A stretch of DNA of 49,833 nt, taken from positions 169,010-218,842 of the forward strand of contig NZ_BMRP01000003.1 of assembly GCF_014648695.1 (NCBI RefSeq), given 5' to 3'. Source of the DNA: Streptomyces albospinus. GTDB lineage: Bacteria > Actinomycetota > Actinomycetes > Streptomycetales > Streptomycetaceae. The notes under the pieces are model-generated. The model searched no databases and had not been told where the DNA came from. It was given only the letters and a program-made list of their open reading frames with translations. The position numbers were made by a program, and so were the translations under genes. The stretch's first letter is position 1, and each line of letters opens with the position of its first letter. Positions 31,154-39,777 of this stretch are shown here, one piece after another.

Positions 31154-32086
31154 ATGGGGCTGGATCGGCGGGGTTTCCTCAGGGGCGCGGCGGGGCTGTC
31201 CGCCGCCGGGGTGCTGGCGGGCGCCGGCAGCGGGCAGTTCACGGCAGCGGCGGCGCCCCGGAAACACAGTCGCCGCCGCACGCTCTCCGTACAGGACTGG
31301 ATGTCGGCGCTCGGCGACGCCACCCCCGTCCAGCGGCTGACCGTCCCCGGCACCCATGACTCCGGCGCCCGCCACGGCGGCCCGTGGGTCGCCTGCCAGA
31401 ACACCACCGTCGACGCCCAACTGGCAAGCGGCATACGGTTCCTGGACGTCCGCTGCCGGGCCGTCGACGACGTCTTCGCGATCCACCACGGCGCCTTCTA
31501 CCAGGAGCTGATGTTCGGCGACGTCCTCGACTCCTGCCGGACGTTCCTCACAGCGCACCCCTCCGAAACGGTGCTGATGCGGGTCAAGCAGGAGTACTCG
31601 GAGGTCTCCGCCGAGGAGTTCCGCCGGATCTTCGGAATCTATCTGGACGCCAAGGGCTACCGCCCGCTGTTCCGGCTGGAGCCCGGCCTGCCGACGCTGG
31701 GCCAGGCCCGCGGCCGGGTCGTCCTGCTGGCCGACTCCGACGGGCTGGGCGGCGTCCGGTACGCCGACCCGCAGCTCTTCGACATCCAGGACGACTACAT
31801 GACCGAGCCGTTCGGGAAGTGGCCCAAGATCGAGGCGCAGTTCCGCAAGGCCGTCGCCCGGCCCGGGAAGCTGTTCGTCAACTACGTCAGCACCGCCGCC
31901 CTGCTGCCGCCCCGTTCCAACGCCGACCGGCTCAACCCGCAGGTCAAGACCCTGCTGGAGAGCGCGGAGGGCAGCAGCTGGCGAGGGCTGGGCATCGTCC
32001 CGATGGACTTCCCCAACGAGTTCGGGCTGGCGGACACGCTGATCCGGCACAACCTGGCGGGCCGGGGCATCACCCTCGTGGGCTAG
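31154..32086 (+). CDS. Exported phosphatidylinositol-specific phospholipase C (bacterial PI-PLC)
   Basis: A 310-residue secreted phospholipase. A Tat signal is evident from DRRGFLRGAAGLSAAG. The PI-PLC X domain has the first catalytic His in VPGTHDSGA, the second in FAIHHGAFYQ, and IRFLDVRCR and LMRVKQEYS between and after them. It cleaves the head group of phosphatidylinositol or GPI-type lipids outside the cell, without calcium in known relatives. The ATG at 31154 starts the twin-arginine signal and is preceded by GAGGGG. It follows egtD by 109 bases and may have its own promoter. Confidence 0.9.
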   Translation: MGLDRRGFLRGAAGLSAAGVLAGAGSGQFTAAAAPRKHSRRRTLSVQDWMSALGDATPVQRLTVPGTHDSGARHGGPWVACQNTTVDAQLASGIRFLDVRCRAVDDVFAIHHGAFYQELMFGDVLDSCRTFLTAHPSETVLMRVKQEYSEVSAEEFRRIFGIYLDAKGYRPLFRLEPGLPTLGQARGRVVLLADSDGLGGVRYADPQLFDIQDDYMTEPFGKWPKIEAQFRKAVARPGKLFVNYVSTAALLPPRSNADRLNPQVKTLLESAEGSSWRGLGIVPMDFPNEFGLADTLIRHNLAGRGITLVG

Positions 32087-32106
32087 CCCACGGAACCGGC
32101 GGCAGC

Positions 32107-32143
32107 GTCCGCACCGCGACCCCGGAACCACCGGAATGCGGAC
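32107..32143. terminator. Possible terminator after PI-PLC
   Basis: GTCCGC (32107-32112) pairs with GCGGAC (32138-32143). The loop holds a second small CCGG/CCGG stem. It lies in the 236-base gap between the PI-PLC and protease genes. The rest of that gap shows direct copies of CGTCCCGG and nothing further that I can name. Confidence 0.4.
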
Positions 32144-32322
32144 GTCCCGGGCGTCCCGGCAAGCGGTCCCGGCACCGCGGAACGTGACGATCCACATGAT
32201 CCGCCGCCGGGACCGAACCACCTCGGGCCGCCGTGCATCAGACTGGTTGAAATGTCTGGATCCGGCGGCGCCCTCCCCCTGACGACACGGCGCCCCCGGC
32301 TGATGCAACGAGGCGACACCAG

Positions 32323-33375
32323 GTGGAGACGAGCGATCGCGGGCCCACGACGGCGGCACAGGACGCGCACCGGGCGGCCGAACCGTCGGGCAGACCCGCC
32401 CCGCCCGAGTGGCCGCGGCCGGCCCGGCGCATCCGTACGGGACACTCCCGCGCCGGCGTGCCGCTGCGGGCGACCCTGGCGCTCGGGCTGCTGACGGTCG
32501 CCGCGGGCGGTGCGGCACTGGCGCTGGGAGCCGACCGGCGCGATCCGTTCGTGGCGCCCGGGAACCCGGCCACGGGGACGTACACCGCTTCGCGTTCCGC
32601 CGGCGACCAGGCCGCCGCCGCGGTCCTGGCCGGGCCGTACAAGGAGCGTCCCGGACCGCCGGTGGCCGGCGTGCGCCGCGCCGCCGGCAGCCCGGCACCG
32701 CTGCCCGCCTCCCGGCCTCTGACGGCGGCCCCGACGGCCCCCGCGCCGCCGATCGGCGCGCTCTTCTCCCCCGGTGACGACGGCGACCCGGCCCACTACT
32801 GCACCGCGAGCGTGGTGGACGCCCCCGCCGGGAACCTCATCGCCACCGCCGCGCACTGCGTGTACGACGGCGGTTTCCGCACCCGGCTGGTCTTCGCGCC
32901 CGGTCTGCACGACGGGATCGCGCCGTACGGCCTGTGGGTGGCCACCCGCGTCGTCGTCGACCCCCGCTGGATCAGCGACCGGGACCCGGACCGCGATGTG
33001 GCGTTCGTGCAGGTACGCCGGCACGGGCGGTCGGACGGGCGGATCGAGGACGTCACCGGGGCCGAGCGGATCCGGTTCGACGCACCGCCCGGCCGTCCCG
33101 CCCAGCTGACCGGCTATCCCGGCGACGGCGACACCCCACTCACCTGCCGGCACACCGCCGACGCCCAGGGTCCCGGCCAACTCCGCTTCCCCTGCCCCGG
33201 ATTCCCGACCGGTACGAGCGGTGGCCCGATGCTGACCGACCTCGATCCGGACACCGGTACCGGCTCCCTGATCGGGGTGATCGGCGGCCTGGACGAGGGC
33301 GGCGACGACGCGACGTCGTACAGCAGCCGGTTCGGGGACGCGGTGGCAACGCTCTACCACCGGGCCGCGTCGTAG
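32323..33375 (+). CDS. Membrane-anchored or secreted trypsin-like serine protease (V8/glutamyl endopeptidase type)
   Basis: A 350-residue S1-fold protease. A Pro/Arg-rich cytoplasmic N-terminus (about 1-45) is followed by one membrane segment, ATLALGLLTVAAGGAALALG. A Pro/Ala linker leads to the protease domain. The triad is His in ATAAHCVYDG, Asp in DRDVAFVQV and Ser in PTGTSGGPML. YCTASVVD and TAAHC provide a disulfide. The GTG at 32323 has only a weak GAGG upstream, so the start is moderately uncertain. It lies between two phospholipase-like genes, with which it may form a set of extracellular degradative enzymes. Its end overlaps the convergent PLC gene by 22 bases. Confidence 0.85.
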   Translation: METSDRGPTTAAQDAHRAAEPSGRPAPPEWPRPARRIRTGHSRAGVPLRATLALGLLTVAAGGAALALGADRRDPFVAPGNPATGTYTASRSAGDQAAAAVLAGPYKERPGPPVAGVRRAAGSPAPLPASRPLTAAPTAPAPPIGALFSPGDDGDPAHYCTASVVDAPAGNLIATAAHCVYDGGFRTRLVFAPGLHDGIAPYGLWVATRVVVDPRWISDRDPDRDVAFVQVRRHGRSDGRIEDVTGAERIRFDAPPGRPAQLTGYPGDGDTPLTCRHTADAQGPGQLRFPCPGFPTGTSGGPMLTDLDPDTGTGSLIGVIGGLDEGGDDATSYSSRFGDAVATLYHRAAS

Positions 33376-34442
33376 CGGCCGGGGCCGGGCGGGCCGCCCG
33401 CCCAGGCGGTCCCCCGCCGCACCACCGTCGACAGGACCGACGGGAGCGGGTACCAGTCGGCGGTGGCGAAACTGGCGTGGGCGGCGGCGAGTTCACGCAC
33501 CCGGGCCAGGGCCTCGGCCTCGGTGGGGTGGGTGGGGTCGAGGGCCGGCGGGACCTTGTGGGCGTCGGTCATGATGAGGAGGTAGTGGCGGGTGTCGTAC
33601 CAGGCGGTGTCGATGGTGCCGTCCAGATAGGTCGCGGCATCGCCGTCGAAGACCACGAACCACGGGCGCAGGGCCGGGTCGGCGTAGCGGTCGCGGGGGT
33701 CGCCTGGGGCCGCTCCGTGGACGGCGGGGAAGGCGGTGGACCGGCCCAGCTCGCCCCGGGCGGCCAGGTCCTTGAGGTGGGTGGCGTATTCGACGTCGGT
33801 CCACAGTCTGTCGAGCGGGTTGTGCTCCTCGACGGTGCCCGGTATCAGCTCGAAGAGGAACCTGCCGGCGAGGTCGGCGCGCGCCGGCCAGCCGCCGGCC
33901 CGGACCGCCTCGTCCGGCGTGGCATGGCCCGCGGTGAGGTCACCAGGTCCGTAGACCGCGTCGCCCAGCTTCTGCCGTACGAGCGCGTCGAATTCGGCGG
34001 GGCCCCGGCCGCCCTTGGCGTTGAAGCCGTCCTTCATCTCGACCTTGACGAGGATCGGGCGGTGGCCGGGGTGGGCGTCGTGCCAGGCCCGCAGGTCGGC
34101 GAGGCAGCCGGCGAAGTCCTGGTTGCGGACCTCGGTGCGCAGCTCGGCGGCGCTGCCGGCGCCGACGCAATTGCTGTTGCTCCCCAGGGGGTTGCTGTGC
34201 GAGACCCGCCAGGACGAGCCGAGGCCGTTGGTCCAGACGTCGACCTCGACGAGCGAGGCGCCGGAGTCCAACGCATCGGCGAAGTAGGCGTACTTGGACT
34301 TCTCGTAGGCGTTGTGCACGCCCACCGACGTGCTGGTGCCGTAGGTGGCCATGGCGGCGGGTTCGGCGCCCGCCGGGCCGGCCGCCGCGATCACCGCCGC
34401 CGCCGCGGCGGCCACCGTCCCTGCGCACCGCTTGCTGTCCAT
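33354..34442 (-). CDS. Secreted Ca2+-dependent phosphoinositide phospholipase C-like protein
   Basis: A 362-residue exported protein. A signal peptide spans about residues 1-26 (MDSKRCAGTV, Ala-rich core). The PLC-like TIM barrel begins with VGVHNAYEKSKYAYFADAL, continues with LVEVDVWTN and RVSHSNPLG, and has ILVKVEMKDG. The early His and the Glu/Asp placement resemble the Ca2+-dependent PI-PLC-C1 family, which differs from the protein encoded at 31154-32086. Substrate (phosphoinositide or another phosphodiester) is not proven. The stop lies 22 bases inside the convergent protease gene. Confidence 0.82.
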   Translation of the reverse strand: MDSKRCAGTVAAAAAAVIAAAGPAGAEPAAMATYGTSTSVGVHNAYEKSKYAYFADALDSGASLVEVDVWTNGLGSSWRVSHSNPLGSNSNCVGAGSAAELRTEVRNQDFAGCLADLRAWHDAHPGHRPILVKVEMKDGFNAKGGRGPAEFDALVRQKLGDAVYGPGDLTAGHATPDEAVRAGGWPARADLAGRFLFELIPGTVEEHNPLDRLWTDVEYATHLKDLAARGELGRSTAFPAVHGAAPGDPRDRYADPALRPWFVVFDGDAATYLDGTIDTAWYDTRHYLLIMTDAHKVPPALDPTHPTEAEALARVRELAAAHASFATADWYPLPSVLSTVVRRGTAWAGGPPGPGRYDAARW

Positions 34443-34586
34443 GAGCCCCGCTCTCCCGGTATCCGGTCATGTCCTCGGCCGATCGGGATGCAGCGTACGG
34501 GAGTTGCCGGTCGCGGCGGTGGCGCGATTACGGACAATGGTACGAATGCGGCCGGGTGGCCGCCCGAGTGAAGTTCTGGAGGAGTT

Positions 34587-35144
34587 GTGCGGGTGAAGGA
34601 ACGCGGGGAGATACTGACGGCGGGCACGGGCCTGACGTCGGCGGCGGCCGTGCTGACGGGGACGGTCGCGCTCTATGTCGCGCTGGTCGTCCTGGGGAAC
34701 ATCACGGACTTCGGGACGAACCAGCAGTACGTGCGGCATGTCCTGGCGATGGACACCACCTTCCATGACCCCGATCTGATGTGGCGGGCCATCACCTCGC
34801 ACACGGTGCAGGACGCGGCGTATGTGGCCATCATCGCCTGGGAGTTGGTGGCGGCGGTGGTCCTGGTGACCGCCACGGTGCTGTGGGTCGTGGGGGCGCG
34901 CCGCGGCAGCGTGGACCGCGCCCGGCGGGTGGCGACCGCGGGGCTGCTGATGGTGATGGTGCTGTTCGGGGCGGGGTTCCTGGCGATCGGCGGCGAGTGG
35001 TTCTCGATGTGGCAGTCGAAGCAGTGGAACGGGGTGGAGGCGGCGGTGCGGAACTTCACCGTGGCGGGGATCGTGCTGCTGGTGATCCATCTGCCGGGTG
35101 CGGCGGGCCGTCCGCGGGAGGCTGCGGAGGCGCCGCCCGCGTGA
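34587..35144 (+). CDS. DUF2165 small integral membrane protein
   Basis: A 185-residue membrane protein with four hydrophobic segments: near residues 12-37, 70-105 (including the helix IIAWELVAAVVLVTATVLWV), 115-135 and 152-166. FGTNQQYVRHVLAMDTTF and GGEWFSMWQSKQWNG are the extracytoplasmic loops typical of DUF2165. Function unknown. Two GTG codons compete: 34587 is 4 bases after GGAGG, and 34593 is 10 bases after; either could be used. Its stop codon is part of the terminator stem shared with the convergent monooxygenase gene. Confidence 0.85.
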   Translation: MRVKERGEILTAGTGLTSAAAVLTGTVALYVALVVLGNITDFGTNQQYVRHVLAMDTTFHDPDLMWRAITSHTVQDAAYVAIIAWELVAAVVLVTATVLWVVGARRGSVDRARRVATAGLLMVMVLFGAGFLAIGGEWFSMWQSKQWNGVEAAVRNFTVAGIVLLVIHLPGAAGRPREAAEAPPA

Positions 35145-35173
35145 CGGGCGGCGGCGCTCCCGGCGCCCGTCAC
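35141..35173. terminator. Bidirectional terminator containing both stop codons
   Basis: GTGACGGGCG (35141-35150) pairs perfectly with CGCCCGTCAC (35164-35173) around a 13-base loop. The TGA of the DUF2165 gene (35142-35144) and the complementary TCA of the convergent monooxygenase (35170-35172) both lie in the stem. The intergenic gap is only 25 bases. Confidence 0.8.
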
Positions 35174-36333
35174 CAGGTGATCCGGTAGCCCGTCAGCCAG
35201 TCGTCGGCGCCCGCGTCACCGCCCTCGGTGCGGCGGCGCGGGCCCTTGCCCGGGCCGCCGCCCGACGCGTTCAACCGGGCCATCTCGCCACTGGCCGCCA
35301 CGAGCCGCTCCACCCGCTCCCGGCGCAGCGCCTCGTACGCGGCGAAGGCGCTCGGCGGATCCGGCCGGTCGCGCAGGCACTTGGCGAGCACGATGCCGTC
35401 CTCGATGGCCATGGAGGCGCCCTGGGCCGCGTTGGGTGCGGCGGTGTGCGCCGCGTCGCCGACGATGACCGCGGTGTCGGTGTGCCAGACCGGGGTGGTC
35501 GGGATGTCGTAGGCGCCGAAAGCGGTGATGCGGTCCTCGGGGGTGGCACGGATGAGGGCGGCGGCCGGGGCGTCGTCGGCGTCGAAGAGCGCGGCGACGC
35601 GCTCGCGCCGGCCGGCCTCCGGGGCGGCGCGGTCCGGGGCCGGGCCGGGGACGTTGGCGAACCACCAGATCTCACCGTCGGGGGCGCGGGTGCAACCGAA
35701 GAACGCCCGGCCGCCGAAGATCATGGTGTAGGTGCCGGGCGCGGGGACGGACGAAGGGTGGCGGGTGTAGCCGCAGACGGTGCTCTGGCCGGTGTAACGG
35801 GGGCGCGGGGCGGCCGGGTCGACCAGGGTGCGGGTGACCGAGTGCAGGCCGTCGGCGCCGATGAGCAGATCGCCCTCGGCGGTGCTGCCGTCGGCGAACG
35901 CCGCGATCACCCGGGGGCCGCCGGCGGTGTGCACGGTCCGGGCGCCGACCAGCCGTTTCCCGTGCCGTACGGGGATGCCGCGGCGCGCCGCCACGGCGTG
36001 CAGCACCCGGTGGAGAGTGGCCCGCCGCAGGGTCCGGGGGCCGGACCCGTTGTCCCGGGCGGTGCCGGCGATGGCCCGCTCGCCCAGTGGTTCGCCGCGG
36101 GCGCCGAGGAACACCACGCGCTCGGCGGGGAAGGACTGCTCCTCGATGGCGTCCCGGGCGTCCACCAGCCGGAGCGCTTCGAGGCCGTTGGCGAAGACGA
36201 GGAGGAAGGCGCCGACGTCGTCCGCGCCCGACGGGTACGCCTCGTGGATCTCCGCGCCGATGCCCGCCCTGTGCAGGGCCAGGGCGGTGACCGCTCCGGC
36301 GATTCCGCCTCCGATGATCAGTGCCTTGGTCAT
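35170..36333 (-). CDS. FAD-dependent monooxygenase (aromatic hydroxylase-like)
   Basis: A 387-residue group A flavin monooxygenase. The FAD dinucleotide motif is IIGGGIAGAVTALALHRAG (residues 6-24). LIGADGLHSVTR carries the DG motif contacting both FAD and NADPH. VIVGDAAHTAAPNAAQGASM is the second FAD segment. It should hydroxylate a small organic substrate using NAD(P)H and O2, possibly an aromatic or polyketide-like compound. It stands 111 bases after the P450 on the same strand and might form part of the same oxidative unit, but a separate promoter is possible. Confidence 0.9.
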   Translation of the reverse strand: MTKALIIGGGIAGAVTALALHRAGIGAEIHEAYPSGADDVGAFLLVFANGLEALRLVDARDAIEEQSFPAERVVFLGARGEPLGERAIAGTARDNGSGPRTLRRATLHRVLHAVAARRGIPVRHGKRLVGARTVHTAGGPRVIAAFADGSTAEGDLLIGADGLHSVTRTLVDPAAPRPRYTGQSTVCGYTRHPSSVPAPGTYTMIFGGRAFFGCTRAPDGEIWWFANVPGPAPDRAAPEAGRRERVAALFDADDAPAAALIRATPEDRITAFGAYDIPTTPVWHTDTAVIVGDAAHTAAPNAAQGASMAIEDGIVLAKCLRDRPDPPSAFAAYEALRRERVERLVAASGEMARLNASGGGPGKGPRRRTEGGDAGADDWLTGYRITW

Positions 36334-36444
36334 CCACTCGCCCCCCGTTCGGTCCGCCGGACCGGCCGACGGTACCCACCACCATGGCCCCGGTACGCCG
36401 CGGGATCCAGTCCTGCGTACGCACCGGGGCCGGCCGGCGGTGGC

Positions 36445-39400
36445 TCAGCCCGCCGCGTACACGTCCTCGATGTAGCGGCCGGACGCGGTCAGTTCGCGCA
36501 GCCACGCCTCCGACTCCTGCGCGGATGCGCCGGTCTGCGCACCGTGCAGCTCGCGGAGGGCGGCCCGTACGCCGGGCGCCATCCGGCTGCCGTCACCGCA
36601 GACGTACACCCGGGCCCCGGCCCGGAGCAGTTCCCACACCTCGGCGCCCTCGGCGGCTATCCGGTGCTGGACGAAGCGGTGGCCGTTCTCCGGGCGGGCG
36701 CTGAAGACGGGGCGTACGGAGACCGCGCCGGCGTCCTGGGCGGCGGCGAACTCGGCGGCGTGCAGGAAGTCGCCGTCGGGGTCGTCGCAGCCGAAGTAGA
36801 GCCGGGCGGGGGCGGTCTGACCGGCGGCGAGGCGGTCGGCGACGGCACCGCGGAACGGCGCCAGGCCGGTGCCGGCCGCGACCATGATGACCGGGGTCTC
36901 CTCGGCGGGGTCCAGGCGGAACGCCTCGCGGCAGGGCTGGACCCGGGCCCACACCGTGTCGCCGGGCCGCAGGGTGTGCAGATAGGTGGAGCCGGTGCCG
37001 CCGGGCAGCAGCGAGACCATCAGATCGGCATGCCGCGGGTCGCCGGCGGGCGAGGAGGACAGGGAGTAGTGCCGGGTGCGGAGCGGCGGCAGCAGCTCCA
37101 GGACCACCGGCCAGGGCAGCGCGCCGCGCAGCGCGGGGTGTGCCTCGATCAGCTCGATGACGGTGCGCGGATCGTCCTCGGAGAGGGCTTCGAGGGCCAG
37201 GCGCTCGGGCGGGCAAGGGTTGTGGGCGGCCAGCAGGGCGACCTGGACGGCCGTCGGCCGGATGCCCAACTCCAAGTGGTGGGTGAGGAGTTGGCGTACG
37301 GTCAGCGGCCGGTCGACGGGGAGGGTGTCGCGCGCCGGGCGGCCGACGGGAGCGCCCAGGGACAGCACGGTGTCCAGGTCGGCGCCGAGCGCGGCGGCGG
37401 CCCGGGTCACCGCCTCGGGGGTGTTGGCGGGCAGCACGGCGAGGTGGTCGGCGGTGCGGTAGGCGGTGCCGTCCGGGAGGGCGATGCGCAGGAAGCGCTT
37501 GGGCCGGGGCCAGTCCGGGGCGGTGAGGTCGTATGCCTCGGTGACGGTCATCGCGGTGAGCTCGTGCCGGGCGGCGAGCGCGTCGAGCGGGCCGCCGGTG
37601 ACCTCCGTGACGGTGTAGCCGGTGCCGCCCTCGGCCGGGGCGCCGGCGCCGATGCTCGCCGGGTCGCCGTAGTGGGTCAGCAGCTCGGTGCGCAGCGCGG
37701 CGCCGAACGCCTTGACGGTGGCGGTCAGTTCGCCGGAGGCGTCGGCCTCGGCGCGGGGCAGCAGCCGCCGGCCGCCGAGCGCGGCCAACCGGTCGTCGAT
37801 GAGGGTGGGCACCTGCTGGTAGGTGGCGGCCCAGTTGCGGTCGCCGACGCCCAGCACGGCGTACGGGACGTCGGACGCGGCGCCGTCCGGGGCGGTCCGG
37901 AGCCAGTCCACGAAGGCCATCGCGTCATCCGTCGGCTGCCCGTTGTAGGACGCGGCGACGACGACCGCGGGGCGGTCGGCGGGCAGTGCGCCGGCGTAGG
38001 CGTCGAGCGGGGCGACCTCGGGCGCGAAGCCCAGTGCGGTGGCCTCGTCGGCGAGCCGTTCGGCGAACTCCCGGCAGGTGCCGTAGTTGGTGCCGTGCAG
38101 CAGGAGCAGCCCGGTGTCCTGCGGGACGCGGGTGGGCAGTTGGTCGTCGGAGGCGGCGCCGGTGCCGGCGTCACCGTCCGATCCGCCGGGCAGCACGGCC
38201 AGCGCGGCGCGGACCGCGGCCCGGTCGGCGGGAGTGCGGGCGGCGAGGGTGAGGGTGAAGCCCTCGGGCTTGAGGGTGAGCGTCTCCTTGATGCGCAGCC
38301 GGTAGTCGGCGTGGTCGATCAGCCGGTAGCGGTGGACGAGGAGGGCCAGCAGCATGGTCGCCTCGTGGAGCGCGAACTGCCGCCCGATGCAGGCGCGTTC
38401 GCCGGTCCCGAACGGCTTGTAGGCGTGCGGCGAGCGGGCCGCCTCGGCCTCCGGGCCGAAGCGGGACGGGTCGAACAGCTCGGGGTTGTCGCCCCAGACC
38501 GGGTCGCGGTGCAGCATCGGCGTGAGGACCGCGACCAGTTCGCCGGCCCGGACCGGGTACCGTCCGCCGAGCACCGTGTCGGTACGGGCCTGCCGGCTGA
38601 AGACGGCGGCGGTGGGCCACAGCCGCAGCGCCTCGTTGAGCACCTGCCGGGTGAACGCCAGCTTCCCGATGTCCTCGAAGGACGGGTCGGGGTCGGCCTC
38701 GTCGCCCCACAGCTCGTCCGCCTCGCGCTGGACCATCCGCAGCGCGAGGGGGTCCTTGAGGAGGTGGTACAGGGCGAAGGAGAGCGCGCCGGAGGTGGTC
38801 TCGTGGCCGGCGATCAGGAAGGTGATGACCTGGTTGCGGATGTTGGCGAGGTCCAGCACCGGCCCCTGGCGTCCGTCGCCCTCGCCGGTGGCGGCCAGCA
38901 TCAGGCCCAGCAGATCGTCCTCACCGCGCTCACCGCTCGCCGTACGGGCGGCGATCACCTCGTCGACGACGGACGCGAGGTAGTCGGCGTCGGCGCGGAA
39001 CGCCGCGTCCGCCGCGGAGTGGTCGGCGCCGGGCTTGCGGGCGAACTTCTTCATGCTCCATTCGAGGCAGCGCACCATCGACTCGACGAACGGGTGCGGG
39101 GTGTCCCGGGAGAACGACTCGAAGTCGAAGCCGAAGCCGGCGAGCCCGATGGTGTCCAGCGTCATCCGGGTCATGTCGTCGGCGACCTCGACGGGCGTGC
39201 CGTCGGCCGTCTTCCGGTCCCAGCTCGCCATGACCCGGCGGGCGACCTTCAGCATCGCCGGGTGGTAGGTCCGCATCGAGCCGAGTGCGAAGGCCGGCAT
39301 CAGGACCTCGTGCGCCCTGGCCCAGTTCGGCTCGTCGTTGTAGGCGGTGAACAGACCGTCACCGGCGAACTCTCTGACGCCCTCCAGGACGACCGACACG

Positions 39401-39630
39401 CCCTTGGCGAAGCGGGTCTCGTCGGCGGCCTCGGTGACCAGGTCGAGCGAGGACACGAACAGCGTCTCGCGCTCGCCGAACTTGCGCAGGAAGGCCGGGC
39501 CGTGGATCCGGGCGAGGTCCATGGCCTGCTGGATGGGCGTCGTGGAGATCCCGGACGCCGTGAGGTCGGCGACCGGGAGGCTCACCTCGGCGGCTCGTTC
39601 GCCCGTCTCGGGCGCGATGGTGTCGGTCAT
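36445..39630 (-). CDS. Self-sufficient cytochrome P450/NADPH-P450 reductase (CYP102-type)
   Basis: A 1061-residue fusion like P450 BM3, oxidising substrates without a separate redox partner. The haem domain (about 1-470) has the I-helix motif FLIAGHETTSG (274-279 core), ExxR at 333-336 and the haem ligand Cys414 in FGTGERACIGRQF. A flavodoxin-like FMN domain begins near 505 (LLLLHGTNYGTCREF). The FAD and NADPH domains follow, with RHYSLSSSP and VAAGTGLAPFRG. The BM3 phenylalanine near the haem is kept in GDGLFTAY, and an Arg matches BM3 Arg47, so fatty acids or similar carboxylates are probable substrates. The C-terminus ends DVYAAG where BM3 has DVWAG. A PAS/LuxR regulator diverges from it. 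Confidence 0.95.
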   Translation of the reverse strand: MTDTIAPETGERAAEVSLPVADLTASGISTTPIQQAMDLARIHGPAFLRKFGERETLFVSSLDLVTEAADETRFAKGVSVVLEGVREFAGDGLFTAYNDEPNWARAHEVLMPAFALGSMRTYHPAMLKVARRVMASWDRKTADGTPVEVADDMTRMTLDTIGLAGFGFDFESFSRDTPHPFVESMVRCLEWSMKKFARKPGADHSAADAAFRADADYLASVVDEVIAARTASGERGEDDLLGLMLAATGEGDGRQGPVLDLANIRNQVITFLIAGHETTSGALSFALYHLLKDPLALRMVQREADELWGDEADPDPSFEDIGKLAFTRQVLNEALRLWPTAAVFSRQARTDTVLGGRYPVRAGELVAVLTPMLHRDPVWGDNPELFDPSRFGPEAEAARSPHAYKPFGTGERACIGRQFALHEATMLLALLVHRYRLIDHADYRLRIKETLTLKPEGFTLTLAARTPADRAAVRAALAVLPGGSDGDAGTGAASDDQLPTRVPQDTGLLLLHGTNYGTCREFAERLADEATALGFAPEVAPLDAYAGALPADRPAVVVAASYNGQPTDDAMAFVDWLRTAPDGAASDVPYAVLGVGDRNWAATYQQVPTLIDDRLAALGGRRLLPRAEADASGELTATVKAFGAALRTELLTHYGDPASIGAGAPAEGGTGYTVTEVTGGPLDALAARHELTAMTVTEAYDLTAPDWPRPKRFLRIALPDGTAYRTADHLAVLPANTPEAVTRAAAALGADLDTVLSLGAPVGRPARDTLPVDRPLTVRQLLTHHLELGIRPTAVQVALLAAHNPCPPERLALEALSEDDPRTVIELIEAHPALRGALPWPVVLELLPPLRTRHYSLSSSPAGDPRHADLMVSLLPGGTGSTYLHTLRPGDTVWARVQPCREAFRLDPAEETPVIMVAAGTGLAPFRGAVADRLAAGQTAPARLYFGCDDPDGDFLHAAEFAAAQDAGAVSVRPVFSARPENGHRFVQHRIAAEGAEVWELLRAGARVYVCGDGSRMAPGVRAALRELHGAQTGASAQESEAWLRELTASGRYIEDVYAAG

Positions 39631-39673
39631 GTCTCCAGCGTGACCGGCCCGGTGTGCGGGTGAGGGCCGGGCA

Positions 39674-39691
39674 ACTGCATGATTGTGCAGT
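39674..39691. promoter_or_regulatory. Inverted repeat in the P450/regulator promoter gap
   Basis: ACTGCA-TGATTG-TGCAGT has perfect 6-base arms and a 6-base spacer. It lies 44 bases upstream of the P450 start, within the A/T-rich part of the 147-base divergent gap. It is a good candidate site for the adjacent PAS/LuxR protein. Confidence 0.6.
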
Positions 39692-39777
39692 GGTTTATCG
39701 CTGAACACTCTTGCGTGCGGCCCCGGGATGGGGCAGCGGCGAGGGCCGGGGCGGGAGAAAGGGCGGGAAACGGGGCG

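Noticed and set aside
35098..39663. A 1521-codon open frame antisense to the P450 gene
   Set aside because: It mirrors the codon phase of the P450, whose motifs are complete. Long empty antisense frames are expected where nearly all third positions are G or C. Its translation is Gly/Arg/Val-rich with no recognisable motif.
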